From the NCBI RefSeq assembly GCF_052065355.1, contig NZ_JBQHUF010000009.1:1-64000 (forward strand): a DNA stretch of 64,000 nucleotides. The letters run 5' to 3'. Within the stretch, counting starts at the first letter, position 1. Each line of letters opens with the position of its first letter. Both the position numbers and the translations under genes were made by a program. Shown here one piece after another: positions 51,195 through 60,300 of the stretch. Origin of the DNA: Flavonifractor sp052065355. Lineage in GTDB: Bacteria; Bacillota; Clostridia; Oscillospirales; Oscillospiraceae. The notes beneath the pieces are model-generated. The model searched no databases. It was not told where the DNA came from and was given only the letters and a program-made list of their open reading frames with translations.

Positions 51195-51305
51195 GAACAG
51201 GCTGACAATCCTGGCTTATGGCCGGAGCCAAATACAGTAGAGGTAAGACTGCGCCGGATTCTCACCGGCTTGTCAGTTGGCATATGTCAAGCATATGACC
51301 TGTTC
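51195..51305 (-). promoter_or_regulatory. Compact cobalamin riboswitch (class II-like) upstream of the repeat-protein gene
   Basis: On the minus strand GAACAGG and CCTGTTC pair as P1. Between them are GCCGGTGAGAATCCGGCGCAG, CTACTGTA, GGCTCCGGCC and AAGCCAGGATTGTCAGCC. The P3-P6 core is present, but the GGGAAGG peripheral element of the large class is missing and the aptamer is only about 111 nt. This is the size of the smaller, hydroxo/methylcobalamin-type class. Confidence 0.82.
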
Positions 51306-51313
51306 ACGAAAAT

Positions 51314-51342
51314 ATTCTATCCGCTTTTTATGACGTTGTCAA
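51314..51342 (-). promoter_or_regulatory. Strong promoter driving riboswitch 2
   Basis: On the minus strand TTGACA (51342-51337), 17 nt, TAGAAT (51319-51314). The start point would fall at the first base of the riboswitch P1, so the leader starts directly with the aptamer. Confidence 0.8.
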
Positions 51343-51350
51343 GGGAATCC

Positions 51351-51484
51351 GAAGACAAGGATACCTATGGCAGCCCTTGTCTTCAACTGCCGACTTTTGC
51401 CGGGCTGGTTCTTTGGGTCAAACTTGCTGTTTCCTCAGGATCGGACTTCCGGGATCCACAGCTGGGGATGCTGTGGATCCCGGA
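51351..51484. repeat. Two inverted repeats between the 2447-aa SLH gene and the riboswitch 2 promoter
   Basis: GAAGACAAGG / CCTTGTCTTC (51351-51384, 14-nt loop) lies just upstream of the promoter. TCCGGGATCCACAGC / GCTGTGGATCCCGGA (51448-51484, 7-nt loop, 15 bp perfect) lies 39 nt past the stop of the SLH gene. Neither has a T-run. The second probably ends or protects the SLH mRNA; the first could be an operator. Confidence 0.5.
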
Positions 51485-51522
51485 GATCCTTGAGAGGGAA
51501 GTATGCTTCAACGAGGAGGCAG

Positions 51523-54500
51523 TTACTTTGCCAGTTCCTCGCCAAAACGCATCAGAATCATGGCCACTTCGGCCCGAGTAGCGGTGCCTTGCGGCACAAT
51601 AGTGGTTGCGGTACGCCCGGTGATCAGCCCCTCCGCGTATGCCCAGCGCAGAGCCTCAACTGCCCAGTCGCTGGCGTTCCCGGCGTCAGTGAATGCCGAG
51701 AGATCACCAGCTGCGGCTGTATCATGCTTCATAAACTTGGCGTAACGGTAAAGCATAACGACCAGCTGCTCCCTGGTGATACTGTCAGTGCCACCGAACA
51801 GACCATTTCCGTAACCTGTGACGATGCCGTTCCCATTGGCCCAGGCTACGGCGTTAGTATACCAGGTATCCGGCGCCACATCGGTGAAGGCCGGGGCTTT
51901 ACCGTCTCCGGCGGGCGAGCCCGCCAGGCGGTACAGCACGGCAGCCAGCATGGCGCGGCTCATCTCCGCGTCAGGGGAGAAGGTTGTTGTACTGGTGCCG
52001 TTGAACAGGCCGTTTTTATAGACGTACTGAACCGCCTCAAAATACCAGGCATCCTTATCCACATCCGTGAAAGGCAGACCGGCATCCAGAGCCGCGAAAG
52101 CCGCCTCAGCCTCTGTCAGTACGTTGTAGTTGCGAACCAGCTTCTTCTGGGTGTCGGTCAAGGCATCATATGCTTTCCGGGCCGCTTTGATCTTATCGCC
52201 GCTGTCCTTGGTAACAGTTCCGATGGCGTTGATGAGTTTTTCCACCGCCTGGGCCGCTTTCTGGTTATCGTCATAGCCGTGAGTTCCGGGAACTGTATGG
52301 TAGTCACCGGTATAGAAGAAGGTGATTTTATCGCCGTCGCTCAGGTAATACTGGTTCAGCGTTATCTCCGGCAGTGTACCGTTGACACGGTACATCCAAC
52401 CACTGCCTTCGCCATGCTCCAGTTCGGAAAGGGTAACGCCGTTGGAATCCGTCACAGCGCTGACATAGGAGCCGCTGCCCTCATAGCGATATCCCGCCTC
52501 ACGCAAGGCCGCCTGCAGCGCATCCCACGCCGTCCAGTCCTGACTACCGCTGCCGGTAAAGGTGTATGCGCTTAAATCAGCAAAGTTTTCGAAGCCGCCG
52601 CCGCTGACAGAAACCGTAGCCTGAATCTGTTCCGGCTGGGGATTCGGATTCTCTCCGCCCTTGGTTCCCTTTACTGTTACCGTCACAGAAACCGGGCGTT
52701 TATAGAACTGTTCAAACTGCGCGTAAGCCGGATTGCTGCCAAATTTCTCCCAGTATTTCCCGTATGCGCTGTGGGTCAGGACACTGTCCAGCGTAACCTT
52801 TGTGTCGTACTCCGGGCGGGTGACCAGGAGATTTTCGCAGGCGATGACGGTGGGACGGCTGGAGCGATACTCCCGCCACGGCTGGGCGTTCATCGGGTCG
52901 TAACCCGGCAGATCATCCACTTCCGCTCCGCCGAAGGTCAGGTTGATCGCGCCGTAGATATACTGCGGCTGCCCCTGGTCGCCCTTTAAAACTTCCGCAA
53001 ACGGTTCCAGATTCTCTGTCACCTGGGTCTTATCCGTATTCTTGCCGCGGATGCCGTTCCAGTAGGCGTTCTCCGTACAGACGCTGTCCATGAACGCCGC
53101 AGCGGAGTTGATTTCATCCTCTGTCAACGGCTGCACGGTCAGGGAAAACGTCTTCTCTCCCAGCAGGGCATTGTTGCGGCGATCCAGAATTCGCACTGTA
53201 TAAGACACATCCACGGCCGGGCTGCTGGGCAGCGGGCGGTAGACCACAGCGTGATAGCCGCTGAATTCCAGCACATCGGTGTTGCTGCTGGTCATGGACA
53301 CTTTCTGATTATAGCGATCCGGCAGAATACCGGCAGACTCCAGCTGGCCAGGTGTGGGCATTTGCAGATCTGCGGTAACCTGGGTGGGAGTCACAGGCGT
53401 CTCTTTGTCCACAAAGTCCCGCAGCAGGGAGGGATACTTCTCCAGAGCCTCGTTGATCTGGGCGGACTGATCCACATCATTGGGAGCTACCGTAATAACG
53501 AATTTTCGAATGGCAGCGTACCAGTCCTGCACAGCGCCTTCAGCAGTTGCCTCCTGAATCATGTAGTCATCCAGGCGGTTGAACCGGGCCGTGGCGATCA
53601 GCGGGAAGGTAAACGGATCGCCACCGAACGGCGGGCGGTTAAGCGTAGCGGTGTAGGATCCATCCGGATTTGTCTGCACCGTCAGCGCATCCGTGTCAGT
53701 GGACGACCACTGAATGCGTACATCGCCGTAGGTATCCAACCGTGTGGGAAGGATCAGGTCTTTGTCTACCTGGCCGTCTACGGTGACCGTGTACCACCAG
53801 CCCTCGTCCTGGGTCACTGTGGCGGTATTGGTGTTCTCGCCCCGAATCTGCTCCCAGGTGATGGAGTTCACCGCACGGGAGAGATAGTCCTCCAGATAGT
53901 CATTTGCCCAGCCGATGTGAACTGTCATCGACACCTGTACGGACTGGTCGCCCAGCAGCAGCCGGAAGGTCACATCCCGATAGATTGCGTAGTTGATGCC
54001 CAGGCCGCCTTCATCCCTGTAATAGGTGATCGTACCATCATTGGCTAGGTAGCTGCCGGCCTGAGGCAGAACTTTGGTGCCGGGCGCAACAAATTCCACT
54101 TTTATGGCACGGGGGTCATCATCATATCTATACTGGGCCATATCCACCGGGTAATCCTTTCGGAGCAGATACTGCTCCATGGTCTGGCGGATATTGGTGT
54201 GGCCGTAAGCCTCCAGAGGCTGGATAAAGGTACCGCCGGACTGGGCCTCGTCACGGATCCCCTCCAGGGTCTCCAGATCCTGCGCGCCCTGGGACCAGAG
54301 AACCAGCCGGAATTCTTTCTGCTTAGAGGCTTCTCCCTTTTTTACCTGAGCGGTCAGGGTGACCTCCAGTTTGCCGTTTTCCGGAAGGGTGATCATACCG
54401 TCAGACAGGGAGATGCCGTCCTCCGGCGATGCCGTCCAGGTGATGGTACTGCCATGCTCGCCCTGTCCGGGCAGTTTCAGGGTGAGGGCATTCCGGATCT

Positions 54501-57500
54501 GGTAAATACCCTGGCTGTCGGCGGAGAGGGTCTTGCCGTCTGTTGTTTGCAGGTTCAGCGCCGCCAGATCCGCCGTCGCGTCCTCCTCGTCGGTGCTCAC
54601 CACCGGCGCACTGCCGCCCTGCCAACTGAGGATGGGGAAGCCGCTGTTGACCCCGCCGGTATCCATATGGAAAGCGCTGCCCAGTCCGTGGGCAAAGGCA
54701 TCGGTTCGCATCTGTTCTGTGCTGGTTTTCGTAACAGCAGGTGCAGTGGACGCATTATTGTCGGCAACGGCGGGAATGGATCCGTTGGGAAGGAAGAAGG
54801 TGTTCTCCACCGTGCCCGCATTGGTGCCGATCACAAGGCCGATGCCATTCTCCGGGCCGGTGACCGTGCCGGAGAAATAGGCATTTCGCAGCGTGCCGTT
54901 CGCATACAGGGTACCTACCAGACCGCCCAGGGCAGAGTTGGTGTCGCGGCTGGAATCGGCCCAGACGCTTCCAGTGGCGTAGCAGTTTTCAATGATGCCG
55001 TAGGCATATCCGGCAATGGAGCCGGTATGCAATGCGGTGTTATACGACGCGGTATTGTTCTTGAGCACCGCCGAAACAGCGCAGCCACAGATGCTGCTGC
55101 CTTTCTCTCCCCGGCCAACGATGCCGCCCAGACTGACGGAACCATAGGAGGGGCCGCCGTTCGTGATGCTGCCCTCAAAAGCGCAGTTTTCCACAGTGCC
55201 CGAAAGCGTGCTGACAATGCCGCCCAGGTGACCGCTGCCGGTAATGCTGCCCATTACCACAAGGTTTTTGATGGTTCCATTTGCGCCCACCGTGTCAAAG
55301 AGCGGCGCGGTGACGCCGGAGATCACATGCCCGCCGCCGTCCAGAGCACCGATAAACGGTGTCTCATACGAGCCGATGCCGGTCCAGCTCTTTCCGCCGA
55401 GATTGATGTTGGTGGTCAGGACGCCTTGCAGGCCGGCATCCGTCTCCGCCTGTTGGGCAAACCAGGCCAACTCCGTCGCGCTGCCGATCTGGTAGACGCC
55501 TTCCGTCTGCGTGGGCTTGGTCACAGTCGTGCCGTCCCAGCCCGCACCGGCATCCGTCAGGGTGCCCACTTCGATGGTGCGTTCCTCCGTCAGCGTAAAG
55601 CTGCCGCGGCTGGGCAGGCAATTTGCCTTGGTGACTTCATAGGAGTAAGTCTCTCCGGCAGGCAGGGTAAACGCATTTCCCTGACGGAAGGCATCCATGC
55701 TGCCGGCGGTGGGGTGCGTTACCGCAAGAGAAGCGCCCTCCGGGATCTGGAAGGTCACCGTATAAGTAGGAAGCTTTGTCAGGGAGACGGATACACTGTT
55801 TTGACTGGGGATCGCAATACTGCCCTGGGCCGTCTCGTATCCGAAAGCCGAGGCGGTATAGGTATACGCGCCCTCCGGCAGAAGATAGGTGCCGTCACTC
55901 TGGGGCGCAATGGTCTGTCCCTTGGAATCGCGCACCGCAAAGGTGCCGCCCTCCGGCAGGCCGGCACAGGTCAGCGGGTACAGAGTGGTCACACGGAAAT
56001 TCTTGAGGCGAACCGCATCACTGTCTTCATTTCCACCGCTGTCCTTTTCATATTGAAAGGTCAGGGAGTCGTCGGCGGCTACGGAAACAGCGAACTCCGT
56101 CCATTCCCCATTGCCGCTGGCAGTGATCAACGTGTCCGTCCCATGCTTCAGCGTGAATTTGTCATACTTTTCTTCCGAGGACACCCGATAGGCAAACTCC
56201 AGCCGGGCAGCCTGGGAGAAGGTAAGGGTCATGATGGCGGACGAACTGCTCTTTCCGGCGTTATCGGATATCAGCCCGCCGTCATGCTCCGTGTCCCGGA
56301 CAAAGCCGTAGCGTGTGCCGTTCTCGGCGGTTATGGCAGGAGAAATAGCCTTGAAATAGTCGGAAAGTGTCCACTGGCGTTCCAGCATCACCGGGACGGT
56401 GACCGCGCCCTCCCTTACTGTGAAGGAACCGCTGGCGGGCTCACAGCCCTCGCAGCTAACCGTGTAGGTATATTCGCCGGCCGGCAGCTGATACACATTG
56501 GCCTCGTCTCCGCTGTGGGTGACCGGTTTTCCCTGAAAGAGAACGCTGATCGTATACGGCGCGGAAATGTCCTCCGGACGGGTCACCTGGAACGTGACGG
56601 CTTGCCGGGTGCTGGCATCCAGCGTCACCGTCTCCGTCACGTCAGCGCCGTCCACAGTGATCTGCCCCGTCCGCTCCGCATAGCCAAAGCAGGATACCGT
56701 GTAGTCATATGTGCCGTCGGCCAGCGCATAGACTATCGTTCCGGTGCTGTTGGAGACAGGCTCGATAGTTTCTTCGTCGTTCTGTGCTTTCAGGATCATC
56801 TGGGCATTTCCCGGACTAAGAGTAAATGTCGCGGTGTGCAGGGTTTCCAGCGCAAAGTCCTTCAGATAGACGCAGTCGTCTCCCTGGTCACCACTGGAAT
56901 CCTTGACGTAGGTCAGCGTGACCGTGTCGCCGCCTTTTACATCCAGGGTATGCTTCGTCCAGTCTATTTCTCCGCCGACTTTGGAGCCGTTATTGATGAC
57001 GAGACCGTCATATACAGTCCAGGAGCCCTCGGACGACACCTTGTACCAGAAGGAAAGGCTGCCCTGGGCAACGGACTCGTCGACCGTAATGGTCACGGTG
57101 ACCTGGGAACTGCTCTGCCTCTTGCTGTTGGAGCGGAGAACGCCGTCCTCCTCCACAAACTCCTGACCGGGTTCTCCTTTATAGCTGGAATTGTGGCTGT
57201 ACGCCACCTGGGCTTTCCCGGCCAGAGCGTTGAATACAGTGCTGGGGAAGGGCTTCTCCGACACGGAAACCTGGAATGTTGCGCTGCTTCCGCAATAGGT
57301 GACCGTGACCGTCTTCTCCCCGGCTGTTGAGGAATCAAAGCCGCTGACGTCGAAGCCCTGGGAGATCTCCCGGGTGGAGTTGTCGGAGTAGCTGACAGTT
57401 ACCACAAGGCCGGCGGTGTCCAGCGTGTCGCCCACATAGTATTCCGTCTTGCCTGGCTGGGTTTTGACCGCAATGCCGGTGACCGTTTTCAGGGAGACCG

Positions 57501-58866
57501 TCTCGGTCTTATCCTCAGTCAGACGGATACTTCCCTGCGCGCCTTCCACCTGCTCCGCTGTCGGCGTCACGACATAGTCATAGGTCTTGTTCAGGAGCAG
57601 CGTATAAGCTCCGTTTTCCCCGGCGGCCATTTCCTGGCCATCCAGCGTCACGGTAATTGTATAATCCTCCGCACCGTCAACCTGAAAGCTCAAGGTGCCC
57701 CACTGGCTCTCGTCGTGTTCCAGGATGATGGAGCCCACCTGGATTTCCGCACTGCTGTTGGCCTGAGCTTCGGAAATGGTAAGCTCTCCGTTCTGGGTCG
57801 TATAGCCCTCACAGCTGACCGTGTAGGTGTAGCTGCCGGCGGCCAGGGAGGCGGTTCGCCTCTCCCCCTGGTTGGAGGAATACACGACGGTGTCACCACT
57901 GCGGATGGTCAGCTCCGCCGCGGACGGTGCAATGGTAAACACAGTGGAAGCGGTAGAGATCTGCCAGGACAGAACCGGATACTCCCCGGCCTTGACCCGG
58001 AAGCCCTCGCCCAACGCGGCGGCAAAATCCGCACCCTTCATCTCCTCCGATATTTTAGCGGCAGCCGTCTGGTTGTTGCCGTTGGTACCGGTGGTGCAGC
58101 TGGAGTCCAGATAATAGCAGTTTTCCGCTGTGGAATTGTACATCCATCCGGCAATAGCACCAAAATTGGTGGCCTTTTCCTGCACAGTAATGGCGCCGGT
58201 GCTATAACAGTTGTTCAGGCTGCTGCCGCGACCGTAATCATCTCCTGCGTAGCCGACGATACCGCCCAGGTTTGCACCGGAACGGTTCCGTTGACTGGAA
58301 ATCTCACCCTGGTTATAGCAGTTGGTAATGGCAGTGGCCTTGGTTTGACCGGCAATGCCGCCAGCGTACTGGTCAGTTCCGCTGAGCGCCACACTTCCGG
58401 TATTGCCGCAGCCGGTGATACTGCCGCCGGTACACTGTCCTGCGATGCCGCCCGCATACTTGCTGCCGGCGGTGATGGACGCCGTATTCAAACAGTTTTC
58501 AATCGTACCGGAGCTGAGGCCCGCGATGCCGCCCACCTGACTGGTACCGCTGACCGAACCGTCAGTGATGATATTGCGGACGGTCGCGCCGGAGGACAGC
58601 TCGGAAAAGAGCCCCAGCTTGCTGTCGCCGGAAATGGTGAGGGTTACCTTGTGCCCTCCACCGTCAAAGCTGCCGCTGAAAGGCTGCCCGTAGGGGGAAG
58701 ACACTGTAATATCATCTGTCAAAACGTAGTTTCCATCCGGCTCCATGGCGGCAAACTCACCGACGCTGGACACCGGCTGTGCCGTTTCTGCGGCCAGTGC
58801 CGCCGACGGCAGAAGTCCGAGGGTCAGGCACAGCACCAGAAAAAACGAAAGAATCCTTTTTTTCAC
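51523..58866 (-). CDS. Giant SLH protein with GLUG beta-helices, PEGA-like repeats and DUF4430
   Basis: A 2447-aa surface protein, translated from GTG at 58866 behind AAGGAGTGGAG. Signal peptide VKKRILSFFLVLCLTLGLLPSAALA. Then a GLUG beta-helix (30-330, repeated GGIAGxxxG and ENCYN), PEGA-like beta modules with SYTYTVSCEGY-type motifs, a Big_3 domain (465-540), a jelly-roll-like module (543-680), more PEGA modules, a second GLUG region (1125-1400), several Ig-like modules, DUF4430 (2082-2192: WTAWDALQAALREAGYRYEGSGSYVSAV...HGEGSGWMYRVNGTLPEITLNQYYL), a helical linker and three SLH modules (2265-2447). There is no alpha/alpha barrel, unlike the 1986-aa protein. Its leader has a cobalamin riboswitch and terminator, so it belongs to the corrinoid regulon. 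It may be the outermost capture or scaffold protein. Confidence 0.85.
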   Translation of the reverse strand: MKKRILSFFLVLCLTLGLLPSAALAAETAQPVSSVGEFAAMEPDGNYVLTDDITVSSPYGQPFSGSFDGGGHKVTLTISGDSKLGLFSELSSGATVRNIITDGSVSGTSQVGGIAGLSSGTIENCLNTASITAGSKYAGGIAGQCTGGSITGCGNTGSVALSGTDQYAGGIAGQTKATAITNCYNQGEISSQRNRSGANLGGIVGYAGDDYGRGSSLNNCYSTGAITVQEKATNFGAIAGWMYNSTAENCYYLDSSCTTGTNGNNQTAAAKISEEMKGADFAAALGEGFRVKAGEYPVLSWQISTASTVFTIAPSAAELTIRSGDTVVYSSNQGERRTASLAAGSYTYTVSCEGYTTQNGELTISEAQANSSAEIQVGSIILEHDESQWGTLSFQVDGAEDYTITVTLDGQEMAAGENGAYTLLLNKTYDYVVTPTAEQVEGAQGSIRLTEDKTETVSLKTVTGIAVKTQPGKTEYYVGDTLDTAGLVVTVSYSDNSTREISQGFDVSGFDSSTAGEKTVTVTYCGSSATFQVSVSEKPFPSTVFNALAGKAQVAYSHNSSYKGEPGQEFVEEDGVLRSNSKRQSSSQVTVTITVDESVAQGSLSFWYKVSSEGSWTVYDGLVINNGSKVGGEIDWTKHTLDVKGGDTVTLTYVKDSSGDQGDDCVYLKDFALETLHTATFTLSPGNAQMILKAQNDEETIEPVSNSTGTIVYALADGTYDYTVSCFGYAERTGQITVDGADVTETVTLDASTRQAVTFQVTRPEDISAPYTISVLFQGKPVTHSGDEANVYQLPAGEYTYTVSCEGCEPASGSFTVREGAVTVPVMLERQWTLSDYFKAISPAITAENGTRYGFVRDTEHDGGLISDNAGKSSSSAIMTLTFSQAARLEFAYRVSSEEKYDKFTLKHGTDTLITASGNGEWTEFAVSVAADDSLTFQYEKDSGGNEDSDAVRLKNFRVTTLYPLTCAGLPEGGTFAVRDSKGQTIAPQSDGTYLLPEGAYTYTASAFGYETAQGSIAIPSQNSVSVSLTKLPTYTVTFQIPEGASLAVTHPTAGSMDAFRQGNAFTLPAGETYSYEVTKANCLPSRGSFTLTEERTIEVGTLTDAGAGWDGTTVTKPTQTEGVYQIGSATELAWFAQQAETDAGLQGVLTTNINLGGKSWTGIGSYETPFIGALDGGGHVISGVTAPLFDTVGANGTIKNLVVMGSITGSGHLGGIVSTLSGTVENCAFEGSITNGGPSYGSVSLGGIVGRGEKGSSICGCAVSAVLKNNTASYNTALHTGSIAGYAYGIIENCYATGSVWADSSRDTNSALGGLVGTLYANGTLRNAYFSGTVTGPENGIGLVIGTNAGTVENTFFLPNGSIPAVADNNASTAPAVTKTSTEQMRTDAFAHGLGSAFHMDTGGVNSGFPILSWQGGSAPVVSTDEEDATADLAALNLQTTDGKTLSADSQGIYQIRNALTLKLPGQGEHGSTITWTASPEDGISLSDGMITLPENGKLEVTLTAQVKKGEASKQKEFRLVLWSQGAQDLETLEGIRDEAQSGGTFIQPLEAYGHTNIRQTMEQYLLRKDYPVDMAQYRYDDDPRAIKVEFVAPGTKVLPQAGSYLANDGTITYYRDEGGLGINYAIYRDVTFRLLLGDQSVQVSMTVHIGWANDYLEDYLSRAVNSITWEQIRGENTNTATVTQDEGWWYTVTVDGQVDKDLILPTRLDTYGDVRIQWSSTDTDALTVQTNPDGSYTATLNRPPFGGDPFTFPLIATARFNRLDDYMIQEATAEGAVQDWYAAIRKFVITVAPNDVDQSAQINEALEKYPSLLRDFVDKETPVTPTQVTADLQMPTPGQLESAGILPDRYNQKVSMTSSNTDVLEFSGYHAVVYRPLPSSPAVDVSYTVRILDRRNNALLGEKTFSLTVQPLTEDEINSAAAFMDSVCTENAYWNGIRGKNTDKTQVTENLEPFAEVLKGDQGQPQYIYGAINLTFGGAEVDDLPGYDPMNAQPWREYRSSRPTVIACENLLVTRPEYDTKVTLDSVLTHSAYGKYWEKFGSNPAYAQFEQFYKRPVSVTVTVKGTKGGENPNPQPEQIQATVSVSGGGFENFADLSAYTFTGSGSQDWTAWDALQAALREAGYRYEGSGSYVSAVTDSNGVTLSELEHGEGSGWMYRVNGTLPEITLNQYYLSDGDKITFFYTGDYHTVPGTHGYDDNQKAAQAVEKLINAIGTVTKDSGDKIKAARKAYDALTDTQKKLVRNYNVLTEAEAAFAALDAGLPFTDVDKDAWYFEAVQYVYKNGLFNGTSTTTFSPDAEMSRAMLAAVLYRLAGSPAGDGKAPAFTDVAPDTWYTNAVAWANGNGIVTGYGNGLFGGTDSITREQLVVMLYRYAKFMKHDTAAAGDLSAFTDAGNASDWAVEALRWAYAEGLITGRTATTIVPQGTATRAEVAMILMRFGEELAK

Positions 58867-58943
58867 AAAGCTCCACTCCTTCAAACCATTTTTATAAAAA
58901 CTGTTTTCAAAAAACAGGGCTTTTGGAACGGGGCCGTACCTGA

Positions 58944-58974
58944 CAAAAAAGGAGCGGACAATTCTGTCCGCTCC
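58944..58974 (-). terminator. Riboswitch-controlled terminator before the 2447-aa SLH gene
   Basis: On the minus strand GGAGCGGACA / TGTCCGCTCC with a 4-nt loop, then T6. It lies between aptamer and start codon. Confidence 0.88.
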
Positions 58975-59062
58975 TGTGTCGTCACTGCGTGAAAGCGACA
59001 GCACAAACGTGCTGCCGCATAAGGCATTTTTTGTCAGAGCAGCCCCGGAGATCCGGGGGTAA

Positions 59063-59316
59063 GCTCTTAGTAGGTCTTCTGACTGATGTGTCCAGGCGGA
59101 GCTATGCCCGCCAACGCAAATCCGCCGCCTTCCCAGCTAAGCCATTACAGCCGCCAGTGACCTGCTTTCGCAGAAAACGGATTTGCTCCACAATCACAGC
59201 TATAGAATCGCCCCTTTGCCGCCGTTTTCACGGACGGGTCACGGACGAAACATGTCCAGGATTCTCACCTGATTCCCTTGTTCAGAAACAAGGATGCGTG
59301 TCCAGCTCATAGGAGC
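59063..59316 (-). promoter_or_regulatory. Cobalamin riboswitch upstream of the 2447-aa SLH gene
   Basis: Minus-strand boxes in order: AACAAGGGAATCAGGTGAGAATCC, GTCACTGGCGGCTGTAA, GCTGGGAAGGCGG and CAGTCAGAAGACCTAC. P1 can form between GCTCCTATGAG and CTACTAAGAGC, imperfectly. It is large (AdoCbl) class, with long peripheral arms. The 5' and 3' limits are approximate. Confidence 0.9.
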
Positions 59317-59376
59317 CGGGTCGCGCATTTGCCACAAAAGCCGGATTTCATATTTAATTTTCCTTGTTGCTTTTGC

Positions 59377-59385
59377 ATTATAGCA
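59377..59385 (-). promoter_or_regulatory. Extended -10 promoter for riboswitch 1
   Basis: On the minus strand TGC-TATAAT (59385-59377). No good -35 was found, which fits an extended -10. The leader would start near 59370, and the 5' UTR is about 500 nt. Confidence 0.5.
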
Positions 59386-59481
59386 CAAGCCGTATCAAAA
59401 TGCTATTCTGTTTTTGCTATTTTTTAAATTTCTTCAGAAAGGAGCCCTTGGAGCCCTGTTTCTAAACAAATTAAAGAGCAT

Positions 59482-59510
59482 TTGACAACCTGCACAAGGC
59501 GTGCTATGCT
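59482..59510 (+). promoter_or_regulatory. Promoter for the plus-strand riboswitch unit
   Basis: A perfect TTGACA, 17 nt, TATGCT. The transcript would start near 59517. Confidence 0.75.
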
Positions 59511-59583
59511 ATATTTAAATCCATTCTTGGTTCCAGGCCCGGCGTTTGCCGCCGGTTTGAAAATTTCATATCACTGTATCTAT

Positions 59584-59820
59584 TGCATGGTGTGGCTGTT
59601 TGCTGTAACGATCCTGCCGACAAGGATCAGGCAGCAGCTAAAACGAATGGGATATCCAAGTCCCGCGCGACCGGCACTGTGTACGTGAGGCCATTCCGAA
59701 GCGGCGTATGCCGTCTGGACGAAAGTCCGCCATTGCGGGGGAAGACCCTGTGAGAAGGTAGGAAATGGACGCAGAGAGCCAAGCTCTCATAACGTAAGTC
59801 AGGAGACTTGCACCATGGCA
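59584..59820 (+). promoter_or_regulatory. Cobalamin riboswitch upstream of the Cys-rich small protein gene
   Basis: P1 is CATGGTG (59586-59592) with CACCATG (59811-59817). The core reads AATGGGATATCCAAGTCCCGCG, CCGGCACTGTGTA, GCCATTG...GGGGGAAGACC and GTAAGTCAGGAGACTTGC, matching the large class boxes, though the first box is less canonical than in the other copies. Confidence 0.8.
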
Positions 59821-59872
59821 GGATGCAGGGGGAAACAGCGGGCGTGTCCTCCGTTGTGTACGTTGCTTTGCT

Positions 59873-59905
59873 CGCTGGCCTTCTTGTTAGGGCCAGCGTG
59901 TTTTT
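59873..59905 (+). terminator. First terminator of the plus-strand riboswitch unit
   Basis: CGCTGGCC / GGCCAGCG with a 10-nt loop and T5 after TG. Confidence 0.8.
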
Positions 59906-59910
59906 GTCAG

Positions 59911-59942
59911 AAGGAGGTGCCGCCCGGGCACCTCCTTTTTCT
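59911..59942 (+). terminator. Second, tandem terminator
   Basis: GGAGGTGCC / GGCACCTCC with a 5-nt loop and T5, only a few bases after the first. Its 5' arm contains an AGGAGG-like sequence. Confidence 0.8.
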
Positions 59943-60006
59943 GTTTCACCGCCGGTCAGTATATCATGAGTGATGTATCAGTCAGTAAAATGAAAGGAGA
60001 AGCGGT

Positions 60007-60285
60007 ATGGAATCATCGACGTCCGAAAAGCACTTTCAGTTCTTTTCCAACAGCAAATGCGAATACTTCCCCTGCCATTCCACCAATGACCCGGAAAACT
60101 TTAACTGCCTGTTCTGCTACTGCCCGCTGTATGCACTGGGAGATAAATGCGGCGGAAACTTCACCTATATTGCTGGGGGGATTAAGGATTGCAGCGGCTG
60201 CTTGATTCCCCATCGCAGGGAGGGCTATGACTATATCATCGGCAAGTATGGCGAGATCAAAAAACTGGCGCAAAAAACCAACTGA
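60007..60285 (+). CDS. Cysteine-rich small domain protein linked to cobalamin metabolism
   Basis: A 92-aa soluble protein with ten Cys. The core FFSNSKCEYFPCHSTNDPENFNCLFCYCPLYALGDKCGGNFTY...DCSGCLIPHRR (residues about 12-71) matches the Cys-rich small domain family, presumed metal-binding and often found in, or fused to, cobalamin biosynthesis genes. It may deliver or sense a metal, or act on a corrinoid; no activity is established to my knowledge. AAAGGAG lies before the ATG. A cobalamin riboswitch with two terminators precedes it, and the next gene follows after 15 nt. Confidence 0.85.
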   Translation: MESSTSEKHFQFFSNSKCEYFPCHSTNDPENFNCLFCYCPLYALGDKCGGNFTYIAGGIKDCSGCLIPHRREGYDYIIGKYGEIKKLAQKTN

Positions 60286-60300
60286 CAGGAGGCAAGCGTT

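Noticed and set aside
54199..57330. 1043-aa open frame on the plus strand
   Set aside because: It is antisense to the 2447-aa SLH gene, without motifs or ribosome site.
59640..59830. Possible RNase P RNA (GGACGAAAGTCC and GGGGGAAG-like stretches)
   Set aside because: The conserved P4 and terminal boxes of RNase P are missing, while the cobalamin boxes and a perfect P1 are present.
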